Below, in pieces: positions 1-9,540 of a stretch of 64,000 nt of DNA. Numbering within the stretch: the first letter of the stretch is position 1; each line of letters begins with the position of its first letter. The position numbers and the translations under genes were made by a program. Source of the stretch: Cordilura impudica (lineage: Eukaryota > Arthropoda > Insecta > Diptera > Scathophagidae); assembly GCA_963682025.1 (NCBI GenBank), contig OY821518.1, positions 148,185,077-148,249,076 on the forward strand, given 5' to 3'. Below the pieces are notes generated by a model. That model was given only the letters and a program-made list of their open reading frames with translations. It searched no databases and had not been told where the DNA came from.

Positions 1-1356
1 AACGGTTTATACTCGACTTTAGAAGTAACCCAGAAGGAAATTAAGTCTGTGAGGGATCGATTGATTATTTTATGCCAGCGAACTTATCTCTCCGAATATG
101 AGCTTTTGGCTAAAGGACTACCTTTGCCCTCTAAGAGTAATTTATTGTCCTTGAATCCTTTTATTGACTCCGATGGATTCATCAGAATGAACGGTCAGCT
201 AATTCAAGCCCCAGGTTTGGCATATAATGAAAGGTACCCGAAGATCCTGCCTTACGATGGTCAGTTCACAAAGTTGTTCATAAAACATGTACACGAATGT
301 TCGATCCATGGCGGACAGGCGTTGATGATGCGCTTGATAAGAATGGAAATTTTGGATTCCAGATCTGAAGAATCTTGTTCGTGGGACAATTCGTAATATT
401 ACGAAGTGCGTTTTGTTTCAGAAGAAAACTGGACAGCAAATTATGGCTTCTGTACCCCCGGAAAGAACTGTTCTTTCAAGGCCATTTACCCATACTGGGT
501 TAGATTTTGCTGGGCCCTTTGAGATAAAATCCTATGTAGGCAGAGGGTGCAAGATTACGAAAGGTTATGTTGTAGTTTTTGTATGTTTCGCGACAAAGGC
601 AATTCGTTTAGAGGCGACAGGCGATATGTCATCCGAAACGTTTTTGGCGGCATTTACTCGTTTTTTGCCCGTCCCATTTATACTCCGATAATGGGACTGC
701 TTTTGTAGGTGCCTCAAATTTGCTCGAAGAGGACGAGAGGCGATTTTTAACATTGCTGAAAAGCAAGGTTTCCAATCAGAATAGCCTGAATATGGTGAAA
801 TGGCATTTTATTCCTCCCGGCGCTCCGCATATGTTTTAAGACACATTTAAAGAAAATATGGAACGCACAAAAATTTACTTTTGAAGAATTTACAACAATG
901 CTTACCCGAATTCAGGCATGTTTGAGCTCTCGACCTCTATGCCCAATGAATGAAAGTCCTTATGAATTCACGCCTTTAACTCCCGGTCATTTTTTGATTG
1001 GCGCACCCTTACTGGCTCCACCTGAATCTGTCTGACCTGCCCATAAGTCATACGAATAGGTGGCAGAAACTCAAGGTACTTCACCATCAATATGCTATTC
1101 GGTGGAAGGAAGAATACCTAAAGGAGCTGCATAGACGCGTGAAGTGGAAGTATCTGAAGAGGGAGTTTCAAGTAGGCGATGTTGTCGTTATCCGTCAAGA
1201 CAACTTGCCTCCAAACGAATGGAAACTAGGGCGCGTAGAAAAAGTATTCTTAGGAATCGATTAAAACCCCGCGTATGTGAATTAAGAACAGCTTCTGGGA
1301 TCGTAACACGGCCTATAGTAAAGCTTGTTCTTTTACCTATTTACGAACAGCACTAA
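1..1356 (+). pseudogene. BEL-1 pol 3' part: integrase and C-terminal domain (BEL/Pao)
   Basis: This is the 3' part of a BEL/Pao pol, cut by the window edge and read across several frames. The 49-396 segment resembles the H2C2 zinc-binding integrase N-terminus (HVHECSIHGG). The 413-691 segment carries the core start HTGLDFAGPF. The 998-1356 segment is the chromatin-binding-type C-terminal domain (DUF5641-like) with WQKLKVLHHQYAIRWKEEYL and FQVGDVVVIRQDNLPPNEWK, ending LLPIYEQH-stop. Known role: it integrates the cDNA into chromosomes. Frame changes near 396 and 690, and a deletion before 860, make it non-functional. The same blocks recur in BEL-2 (19001-19807), so the two copies are one family. 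Family assignment is confident; exact borders of the frame changes are not. Confidence 0.85.
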
Positions 1357-1364
1357 TTTCTTAT

Positions 1365-1406
1365 TTTTTCTCTTCTTTTTCCGTCTTTCATTCTTTCCCC
1401 CCCAAG
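1365..1406 (+). promoter_or_regulatory. Candidate splice acceptor before the BEL-1 3' ORF
   Basis: A long pyrimidine-rich run ends in CCCAAG followed by GTATA and the ATG of the next ORF. The equivalent place in BEL-2 ends TTCCTAG, again five bases or so before the ATG. The position suggests a spliced subgenomic message for the 3' ORF, like retroviral env. Seen: tract and AG. Inferred: splicing. Confidence 0.4.
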
Positions 1407-1411
1407 GTATA

Positions 1412-1891
1412 ATGTCGTTAGTATTACGCCGTCTCGAAGTTCACCGTCCTGCGGCTGAAGCCCCGGCCCCTGCCAAAACAATAGCCGAGATCGGACAAAG
1501 CGGTCCAACTTGCCGGCTATGTAAGAAAAACTATCCTCTCCGGAAGTGTTTTCGTTTTAAGCGGATGTCGGTAGACGAAAGGATACAGACCGTCAAGCGA
1601 CTTAAATATTGTTTTAATTGTTTGGCCACCACTCATTTGTTGCGGAAGTGGTACAGTCGGGAAAGGTGTCTTGAGTGTCTCGAAGAGCACCATGGTGAGA
1701 AAAGAAGAAAGAGCGACCACTCAAAAAAAGGCAAAGAGCCCGAAAACAGCAACGGCCTAGTGCTAAACCACCACAGCAAACCCAGCAAACCCAGCAACTA
1801 CAACCGTGTAACGGCCGGCAATGCTGTAACAATCAGCGCAATGCTCCACGTCCATCACGGCAGCTCACTGGGCAGCAGGCGACCATCGTAA
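1412..1891 (+). CDS. BEL-1 3' ORF: gag-nucleocapsid-like zinc-knuckle protein
   Basis: An ORF of about 160 residues starts MSLVLRRLEVHRP just after pol stops. It has a first CCHC-like knuckle (CRLCKKNYPLRKC, with the expected His replaced by Tyr), then RMSVDERIQTVKRLKYC and a second knuckle, CFNCLATTHLLRKW, whose last Cys is now Trp. The tail is basic and rich in Lys, Ser and Asn. The spacing matches the zinc region of this family's own gag (16530-16750 in BEL-2), so the ORF looks like a duplicated nucleocapsid. The start was chosen because the BEL-2 copy begins at the same ATG. The lost Cys and His suggest decay. A nucleic-acid-binding role is inference from the knuckles. Confidence 0.65.
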   Translation: MSLVLRRLEVHRPAAEAPAPAKTIAEIGQSGPTCRLCKKNYPLRKCFRFKRMSVDERIQTVKRLKYCFNCLATTHLLRKWYSRERCLECLEEHHGEKRRKSDHSKKGKEPENSNGLVLNHHSKPSKPSNYNRVTAGNAVTISAMLHVHHGSSLGSRRPS

Positions 1892-2082
1892 TCAATGTCC
1901 ACTCGGGACAAATTTTTTAAAATTTATTTCTTTATTATTTTTTTCCTATTCCCATACATATTTTTATATTTAATTTCTTTTTTTTCTTATAAGGAATTGT
2001 TAATGAATTAGATGTTTCCTTTGTACCCGCGAATATTCCTTGTCCCCACTTGTTGCACCCGTGCAAGGGGGGGGGGGCGGGA
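1892..2082 (+). other. BEL-1 3' untranslated region with polypurine tract
   Basis: No ORF is supported here. The stretch is T-rich and ends in a purine run (about 2065-2082, with some 12 G in a row) directly before the LTR. This is the expected polypurine tract that primes plus-strand DNA synthesis. BEL-2 has the matching tract at 20556-20568. Confidence 0.6.
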
Positions 2083-3075
2083 TGTTGACGCTCAGATGAA
2101 CGAAAAGACCTATGATCAGCTTAACGAAACGTTCTTTGGTGCTTTCTTCGTAGCCTTTGAGGTTTATTGTTTTAAGCGACATGATCATACTGTTGTATAC
2201 CCCGCTTAAGGTACGTTGTACAAACCACCCCCAAGAAAAAAAATATATTTATAACGTTTGAGAAAAAATTCTACTTCCGTTTTTTATACCCTATACCACT
2301 ATGTGGTTTGGGTATAATGACTTTGTGCTGCTGTTTGTAACTACCAAAAATATTTGACCTAGACCCATCTTTTACTATACCGATCGAATCAGAATCACTA
2401 TCTGATTCGATTTAACGATGTCCATCCGTCCGTCCGTCTGTGTGTCCATGTAAAGCTTGTAATCAAACTGCAGGTCGCAAATATGAATATATTTTGATGA
2501 AATTTGGTATATAAGCTTTCATCGACCATAGGATGAACGCTATTGAAATTGGTTTGAACCGGTCTATGTTCAGACCTAGCCCCCATACAAATGACCCCTA
2601 TGAAATCAACATAAATTGCCATAACTTCCAAATTAGTCAGATTGGGTTTGTATGTGTTTATTACATCCATTAATCAGTAGTCCAAAAATGATCCCTATGG
2701 GACAACTCTTAATCACAGGCCCCATATAGAGCTGCTTCCCGATCTTCACCTAAATCTATCAAAAAACAAAAATATTGCACTGATTCTTCTCAAATTTTGT
2801 TTGTATATATTTTTGCAAAATACAAGAGACTTTACCAAACATATATGAACTTTTTCATATCTGCAGCCAAAAAAATTAATAAAAATCCCACTCAAATTTG
2901 ATTTATGCTTATTTTCTATATCCAGTTAGTTGGGCCTGAGAGATAGGGTCTCTAAACGCATGGTATAGGGTATCGTATAGTCAGTCTAGACCGACTATAA
3001 TTTTCTTACTTGTTTTATTTCATTATCTTCGCACATTATTTTATTGGAAAATTATTTTACGAGGAAGAGAACCAA
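2083..3075 (+). repeat. BEL-1 3' LTR, split by a TATACCC-family repeat
   Basis: The LTR begins TGTTGACGCT after the polypurine tract and aligns with the BEL-2 right LTR (20569-20784), including the shared CCCCGCTTAAGGTACGTTGTA block. It is interrupted at 2285 and appears to resume near 3014, where an ATTATTTTATTGGAAAATTATTTTA-like stretch matches the LTR end of BEL-2. The final few bases are diverged, so the right border is approximate. Confidence 0.6.
2285..3013 (+). mobile_element. TATACCC-family repeat, copy A (non-autonomous)
   Basis: This noncoding repeat of about 730 bp starts TATACCCTATACCACTATG and ends TTTTCTTACTTGT. Near its end is a palindrome around GTCGGTCTAGACCGAC (one mismatch here). 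It shares long stretches with copies at 5585-6366, 22604-23327 and 55905-56672, which fixes both ends. Short ORFs inside it are chance. The class is unclear: there are no terminal inverted repeats, and an end-proximal palindrome resembles Helitron/Helentron 3' hairpins. Confidence 0.75.
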
Positions 3076-3212
3076 TAACAAAAAAGAAAAATATTAATAA
3101 TAAAAAAACAAAACATAAAATAATAAATAATTAAAAAAAGAGTTTAAAAAATTCATTTAAAATGAGGTCACAAAGTTAAACTTATATAACAAAAAAGAAT
3201 AATAATAAAAAA

Positions 3213-3470
3213 ACAAATAAGAAAATTATAGTCGGTCTAGACCGACCATATGATACCCTATACCATGGTTTAGAGACCCTATCTTTCGGTCCAATTAAAT
3301 CGATATAGAAAATAAGCATAAACCAAATTTGAGTGACATTCTTATTAATTTTTTTTGGCTGCAGGTATGCAAAAGGCCATATCGGATGCTATATTTATAT
3401 GGGGACTAGGTCGAAAAATGGACCGATCCTGACCATGTTTGGTAAAGTCTATTGCAATATATTTTAAAAT
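3213..3470 (-). mobile_element. TATACCC-family repeat, copy B (truncated, inverted)
   Basis: It starts ACAAATAAGAAAATTATAG, then carries the palindrome and the block ending near TTTTAAAATAC. This is the 3' third of the family in the opposite orientation to copy A. It stops where the DUF4806-type gene begins, so it truncates that gene. Confidence 0.7.
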
Positions 3471-3471
3471 A

Positions 3472-4281
3472 CCATTTGCTCGAGGTACTCAGGCTTCATC
3501 AGCTTCTCCTCAACATCTTGAGCTGCATCAATAGATGCCAATGGCAATGTAGCCTATCTCTATTTGCAGCTCATTTTCATCCTGGCCGGTTAACCGTATT
3601 ATGGACTTATAGAGTTTTTGTAGAATAACTTTGCACTCTATGGTAATGCTATTCTGTGCCATTAATACACAATTATCTACAACCTTACAAATAATTCAGA
3701 ATAAGTGTTTCAAACAATAATATATTGTATATTTACGTTTTCTTTTATGCCTTTTTCCAAAATTGTTATACGCTCCTTCATATCTTTTTGGTTTTCCAAA
3801 ATCTTACTCTGATTTGAAAGAATAGTTTGGAGAACATCTGTAAATATTTTTAAAAATTATGAAACGACTTTGGAACGAAATTTGTAAATGCAAGTAGGGA
3901 GAAGTGAGTAAAAAAATTTGCAGTAAATTAGGAAAATAATAGTAATAAAAATAAATTAACAAACCATTAGTTGAGGCAGAATTATTATTTTCTTTTTCTG
4001 TAGGGGTGATTCGGAAATCTTCTCTGATCTCTATTTTCGACTCAGTTTTTTTTTTTGGATCAGATGGCGGCTTGTTATATTCGTTCATTGTATAAAAATG
4101 ACGTCTTTTAACCGCGGCTTTTTGTCGTAATAATAAGTGAAAATAAAAGTAAATTAAAATATAATTTAATAAAATAATTGAAATGATTGTCTAACTTGTG
4201 GGTTTGAAGTTGTTGGCTGCTGTGTGGAGGCGCGAGTGTTGGTAGAACACATCTGTTCAATTTTACCGTTATTTTGTGACA
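3472..4281 (-). pseudogene. CACTA-like element second gene: coiled coil plus DUF4806 start, spliced
   Basis: Several minus-strand pieces read as exons. 4281-4194 starts MSQNNGKIEQMCS. A piece containing MNEYNKPPSDPKKK ends at 3965 in ACTAATG followed by GTTTGT. The next exon (3837-3737) follows TTTACAG and reads DVLQTILSNQSKILENQKD, a coiled coil. A last piece reads LPLASIDAAQDVEEKLMKP and EYLEQM (about 3545-3472). A leucine/Asn-Gln coil followed by this motif is the layout of DUF4806 proteins found in arthropods and Hydra; their function is unknown to me. The gene lies downstream of the transposase on the same strand and is cut off by repeat copy B. The first exon junction does not join in frame, so it is probably dead. 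Confidence 0.55.
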
Positions 4282-4381
4282 TTTTGTCTTGTAAATAAAT
4301 TAAATTTTTATTAGAATTATTTTTATAATAAATTTAAATTAAAAATGTAACTAAAAAATGCTTTAAATGTATTCTAGAATT

Positions 4382-6425
4382 TTAATTTGAAAAATCGGTA
4401 AAAATATTATGAATTAATGGAATTAATATAAAATTGTTTTTGTGTGGAATACAGAAATATCTAAACTCTATATCTGCTCTGTTCTTCGGTTCTTCGAAAT
4501 AATTCTCTATTTGCTGAAAACTATATCCTAGTACTATATCATGCCCAGCTTCCTTACGTATATTTACCGCCTTAAAAGGCCCTATTTCTGAACTGAAGCA
4601 ATATGAATCTATTTCTTTTTTAACATATATATTAAACGAACCCATTTTTGAATTGTTTTTAAAAACTATATTTGAGTCCTGTCTTTCCAGAAGCCTAAAA
4701 TATAACTGCTCTAAGATTTTATTCGGTTTCTTTATTAATTTTTTCAAATATTGCATATAATTTTCAAACTTATACGCGGAAAAGTTGTCCAAAGGCCCAC
4801 AATTCTTCGCACAGTCAGACAAATGCAATAACCCAGAATGCAAAAGAAGGAAATGGTAGTACGAATCTTCATCCATACAATCTTTTAAAACAAATATTCG
4901 CGAATAAATTAGGAATTGTCTATATTCAGTTGATTTCCAGTTAGAAAATTCGGAATTGCGATACCATGCCGAAATTAATAATTTCAAGGATGTTTTCCTG
5001 CTGTCTAAATTGTATGTTATGGTGTTCTAAGTCTGTCCTATTTTTAAATGATGAAACTGATCGTAAGTCATGTACCTGCTTAGAAAAAGTTACACTTCTT
5101 TGTATATAAGTCCCTATTTGGCAACACTTTGGGCAACTCTTCTTACCATTATGTGACTGCACACTTGTAACAAAAGCCCCAGCTGGCGAGTCACAAATAA
5201 AAAATCGAATATTGAAATTTTTTGTAATATCACCCGATCCAATTTTTAAAATAATTTAAAATAAGCTTGTATTCCGAAATATATAAACTTCCCACATGGA
5301 ATAGACTGAATAGGAATTTTAAGTTTTGGTGTACCTAGAAGACTTTTCGCGCAGAGGGGCAAGTTAGGAATTCCCATTCCCTTTAAAGTTTGCAACAAGT
5401 CTGTCACAGTATTTTGGGACACATTGTTTCGTATAGCCTATGATTTGAGCTGGCTAGCTTCACTATTTTGGGCTAAAATATCTACATCATGTTCCAAAAC
5501 ACTTTTACTGGCAGACAGACAACTTTCTACACTTGCCGTTCTGCCTTCATCGTCTTCAATTGCAAATCTATTTATTTTTCTATTTATACCCTATACCACT
5601 ATGTGGTTTGTGTATAATGACTTTGTGCTGCTGTTTGTAACAACCAAAAATATTTGACCTAGACCCATCTTTAATTATACCGATCGAATCAGAATCACTT
5701 TCTGAGTTGATTTAACAATGTCCGTCCGTCCGTCCGTCCGTCCGTCTGTGTGTCCATGTAAAGCTTGTAATCAAACTGCAGGTCGCAAATATGAATATAT
5801 TTTGATGAAATTTGGTATATAAGCTTTTATCGGCCATGGGATGAACGGTATTGAAATTGGTGAGAATCGGTCCATGTTCAGACCTAGCCCCCATACAAAT
5901 TACCCATATGAAATCGACATAAATTGCATTAAGATCCAAATTGTCATATAGATCTTACTCAAATTGGGTTTGTATGCGTTCATTACATCCACTAATGAGT
6001 AGTCCAAAAATGATCCCTTTGACCCCATATAGAGCTGCTTCCCGATCTTCACTTAAATCTATTAAAAAACAAAAATATTGCACTGATTATTCTCAAATTT
6101 TGTTTGTACATATTTTTGCAAAATACAAGAGACTTTACCAAACATGATCAGGATCGGTCCATTTTTGGATCTAGTCCCTTTATAGATATAGCATCCGATA
6201 TGAACTTTTTCATATCTGCAGCCAAAAAAATTAATAAAAATCCCACTCAAATTTGGTTTATGCTTATTTTCTATATCGAAGTAGTTGGACCGAAAGATAG
6301 GGTCTCTAAACCATGGTATAGGGTATCATATAGTCGGTCTAGACCGACTATAATTTTCTTACTTGTTTTCTTTTAAAAGTTTGCTTTTCTACACTTAAAG
6401 CATTTTGTTTAGTTTTTTTGTTCAT
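4382..6425 (-). pseudogene. CACTA/EnSpm-like transposase, frameshifted and interrupted
   Basis: Reading leftward from ATG at 6425 (MNKKTKQNALSVEKQTF), the frame is broken by a TATACCC repeat (5585-6366). It resumes with INRFAIEDDEGRTASVESCL, then a region with LLQTLKGMGIPNLPLCAKSL and LLGTP, then ICDSPAGAFV-like and HNGKKSCPKCCQIGTY (about 5200-5090), and finally LLHLSDCAKNCGPLDNFSAY with KFENYMQYLKKLIKKPNK (about 4830-4720). These blocks, in this order, are those of tnp2-like transposases with a DUF4218-type C-terminal region. Known role: cut-and-paste transposition. Frameshifts near 4985 and 5165 and in-frame stops show it is inactive. I could not find CACTA-type terminal repeats. Confidence 0.7.
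5585..6366 (+). mobile_element. TATACCC-family repeat, copy C
   Basis: A full-length copy of 782 bp, from TATACCCTATACCACTATG to TTTTCTTACTTGT, with a perfect palindrome centred on CTAG near 6340. It carries a CCGT/GTCC tandem at about 5718-5747. It sits inside the N-terminal coding part of the CACTA-like transposase, so it arrived later. Confidence 0.8.
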
Positions 6426-7227
6426 TTTATATCACTTTATATCACTTGCCTTTCTTAATTGCTACACTTTTCTAATTCACTTGTACAATAAGGAAATTCA
6501 CGCGCGTCTTTTGTTTAATTTTTTACCTTTTTGACAGTTCTTTGTCCTTTATATTAGTGCTGCCACTTTTTTGTTTAGTAACCGGGTACAGTAGCAATAA
6601 TACTTTTTTGTTAAGGCAAAAAAAGTTTTATTTGCTATTAAATAATTTTTCGTTTACAATTTTATGATCTAAAAATAAAAACTATGATGAAGATGTTAAA
6701 TAAAAATAAGTTGAAATAGAATAAATAAAGTATATATATGCTTAATTTATTATATCCGACTACTTTCTTAACAACACTTTGTTGCAGGACTATATATCGA
6801 TATGTCAAATGAGAGAAAGAGTCAGAGATAACACGCATATCTATTCTAACAGGCTATTTCTTTTTAACCTTAAGTGATTATAGTAGATTATTATGCATTT
6901 GTATGGGTTGAAATTTAAAAATTCTTGAATATGTTGGATTATCGGTTAGGCAGGTTTTGCAGGGTACCGATTTGCTTATAGGGCTAGATTTTGTCGGTGT
7001 CACACATGCAAACAATTTTCACTAATACCACCATAATGATTGATGTGCATTTGACAAGTGTATAGTGCCCTCTAGATTTTCATTCATACCTTCACAAAAA
7101 AAAAAAAAAAAAACATGAAGCGTATGGCGCATGAGCTTAATATTAACTTAATATTTTAGTTAATGTAAGTATAAATACGTTTCAATAATGCTCCATGAAT
7201 ACGACGTACCGGAGTTAATATCTTGGT
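6426..7227. other. AT-rich stretch, no gene seen
   Basis: Upstream flank of the CACTA-like gene and left flank of the Gypsy element. I see a 17-18 A run near 7098 and no supported ORF or RNA gene. The right terminus of the CACTA-like element should lie here but was not recognisable. Confidence 0.5.
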
Positions 7228-7506
7228 TGATGGAAGGATAGTTCACATTGATTCACACACACAATTTATAGAATTTAAATATTTATTTATAAAAAATTTT
7301 AATAACACAAAAAACTTAATAATATACGATGTAGTTATTAAATTGAAAATTAAAACCTGAATGAAAATATTTTCTAAAAAAAGGAAAAATGAAAATCAAT
7401 AAAAATCAAAACATACTTAAATTAAAAAAGTATTTAAATTTATAATAATAATGTAGTATATAAATTTAAAGTATAAATAAGTAAATTGCAGGATAGCTAT
7501 ACTACA
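7228..7506 (-). repeat. Gypsy 3' LTR (left copy)
   Basis: On the minus strand it reads TGTAGTATAG...CCTTCCATCA, the expected TG...CA ends. A polypurine run lies just inside it (plus-strand CTCCCCCTCC at 7511-7520). It matches the right LTR over about 200 bp before the repeat inserted there, and again after it. Confidence 0.8.
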
Positions 7507-7714
7507 TATACTCCCCCTCCAGTGAAACGTATAAAATTGAAAATTTAAAATTATTTATACAGTATTAAAAGTGACTATCTTTTTTGAAGAAGTATGAGGT
7601 GTAGGTTTTAAGTGTTGTATGTTGCGTGAGTGTGCTGGTTTAAGAAGATCAATGGAGACGGATTTAATTGTGTTACCATGTTGAATGTGAAATGTCTTAT
7701 TAAATTAATTAATT

Positions 7715-9535
7715 CTAAAGAAATACATAATCATAAGTACTTAATGTTTTCGGAACATAACTATTATCCTTATTATATACGGCTAGTTCGACTGATAAAC
7801 GAATTCTCTCTGTAATGCGTTGTGCGGTCAACTGGACAATATTGTCAGGTACAACCAATTCTCCAGGTAATTTTAATGTTTGACCGTAAACTAATTCAGC
7901 AGAAGAACAACCAATATCTTCTTTGATAGCTGTTCGTAAACCGAGAAGCATCCAAGGCAGATGTTCGGACCAATGTAATGAGGTGCCTGATGAAACAATT
8001 GATGTCTTGAGTTGTCGGTGAAAACATTCTATCATTCCATTTGCTTGTGGATGATAAGCAAAAGTATGAATTTTATGAGCACCAAGTGAACTAATTAATT
8101 AAATAATCTTGAAGTGAACTGTGTACCCTGATCTAGTTATTTTTAGAGGAACACCAAAACGAGGGACATAATTTTGAACAAAAGTATTTGCTATAGTTTT
8201 TGTTGAAATGTCTTTGAGAGGATAAACTTCGTCCCATCGTGTGTGTCTGTCTATAATTGTAAGTAAATTCCGAAAATCATTTTGAAATAGCTAATCATCC
8301 CCCAGATCCATGTGAATGTGTTCAAATCTGCCTGGTGCAATTTAAATTTTTTGTATAGGTGTTTTTGTGTAAATATTAATTTTTGATTTTTGGCAATTGA
8401 TTCAACTTGCTGCCCAATCATTTATTTCTTTTCGCATGTTAATCAAAAAATACTTGGATTGAAGTAATCGTCTAGTTGTTCTTATTCCAGGATGAGTTAT
8501 AGAATGAATTTTATTAAAAATGTTTTTTCGCATTGAAATTGGAACACAGAGACGAGAAGAATGACTTGAGATGTCACACCAAATTTTAATATTTAAAACA
8601 GGAATCAAAATTTCTTTAAGGTTGCATTTAGAATTTGGAGAGTTGATTAGTGATTTAAGTGTTTCGTCAGATTGTTGTTCTTTGAATAGTTTTGAAAAAT
8701 TAATATCTTGTGTTGAAATTGCATCAATTTCTGGGAGACGTGAAAGAGTGTCAGCAACGATGTTTTGTTTTCCAGTTATGTATTGTATGTCATTTGTAAA
8801 TTGTGCTATGTATTCTAAGTGACGTGTTTGTCATGGTGATCTGTCACCATGAACAAATGTTCTAAAAGTGTCTGAAATGTTTAACTGCTCGATATGTTGC
8901 TAATAATTCTCTATCGAAAATTGAATTCTGTAGGACTGAGTTTATGTGAAAAATATGCTAGAGGTTCCCAATTTTCTTTTGTTGATTGCTGTAAAACAGC
9001 TCCAATAGCAACATTTGAGGCATCAACTGGCAGTGATAGTTGAAGATTTTTATCAAAATGTGTAAGAAGTGTATTTTTGGCAAAAAGTAATCGGATATTC
9101 TCAAATGCAGTGGTCGATTCATTTGTCCTATTTAATTCCTTAGATTTATTTTAATTTGCAGATGTTAGCATTTCGTGTAGTAAACTAAGTTCTGCTGCTA
9201 ACATTGGAATGTATCGGTGATAGTAATTAACCATGCTTAAAAACTTGGTTTTTCGAAATTATAAATAATTTCAACTCTATCTTAAGATGGTTGAATTCCT
9301 TTTGAGGATATCTCATAACTGTGAAAAATCTAATGAAGATGCACCGAAAATACATTTAGTTGGTTTAATATTGAGTCCGTAATTTTGGAGTCGAGTAAAA
9401 ATAATTTCCAAGCGTTCCAAGTGTTGGCAATTAAAATGTCACAATGTCACGTATACAAAAACAAAATGTAAACCAAAAAATACTTCATTGATGAAACGTT
9501 GAAATGTTTAAGCACTATTTCGAAGACCAAAAGGC
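7715..9535 (-). pseudogene. Gypsy pol 3' part: RT end, RNase H, integrase
   Basis: Reading leftward: RT resumes as RMPFGLRNSA then TFQRFINEVF (about 9530-9480). A degraded RNase H region follows, with sequence typical of fly Gypsy elements around 9030-8900. The integrase zinc-binding part (HSITHPGIRTTRRLL, about 8510) is next, then QFEHIHMDLGDD and DRHTRWDEVYPLKDIS (about 8320-8210), AYHPQANGMIECFHRQLK (about 8060-8000) and LPWMLLGLRTAIKEDIGCSS. Stops and frame changes occur throughout, and the second catalytic Asp region reads RSGYTVHF in place of a normal D-Q-G context. The protein is dead. Known role: reverse transcription and integration. Confidence 0.8.
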
Positions 9536-9540
9536 ATGCG
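9536..9540. repeat. Transib target-site duplication, left
   Basis: ATGCG, identical to 13095-13099. Five bases is the known Transib duplication size. Confidence 0.9.

Noticed and set aside
2398..2670. A small gene inside the first TATACCC repeat (similar frames recur at 5712, 22660, 55983 and 56062)
   Set aside because: The same short frames recur in every copy because the repeat itself is conserved. No start context, codon pattern or known domain supports coding.
3480..3520. A hammerhead ribozyme on the minus strand (CTGATGA near 3494)
   Set aside because: No GAAA box or stem II follows; the sequence codes for the DUF4806 segment KLMKPEYLEQM.
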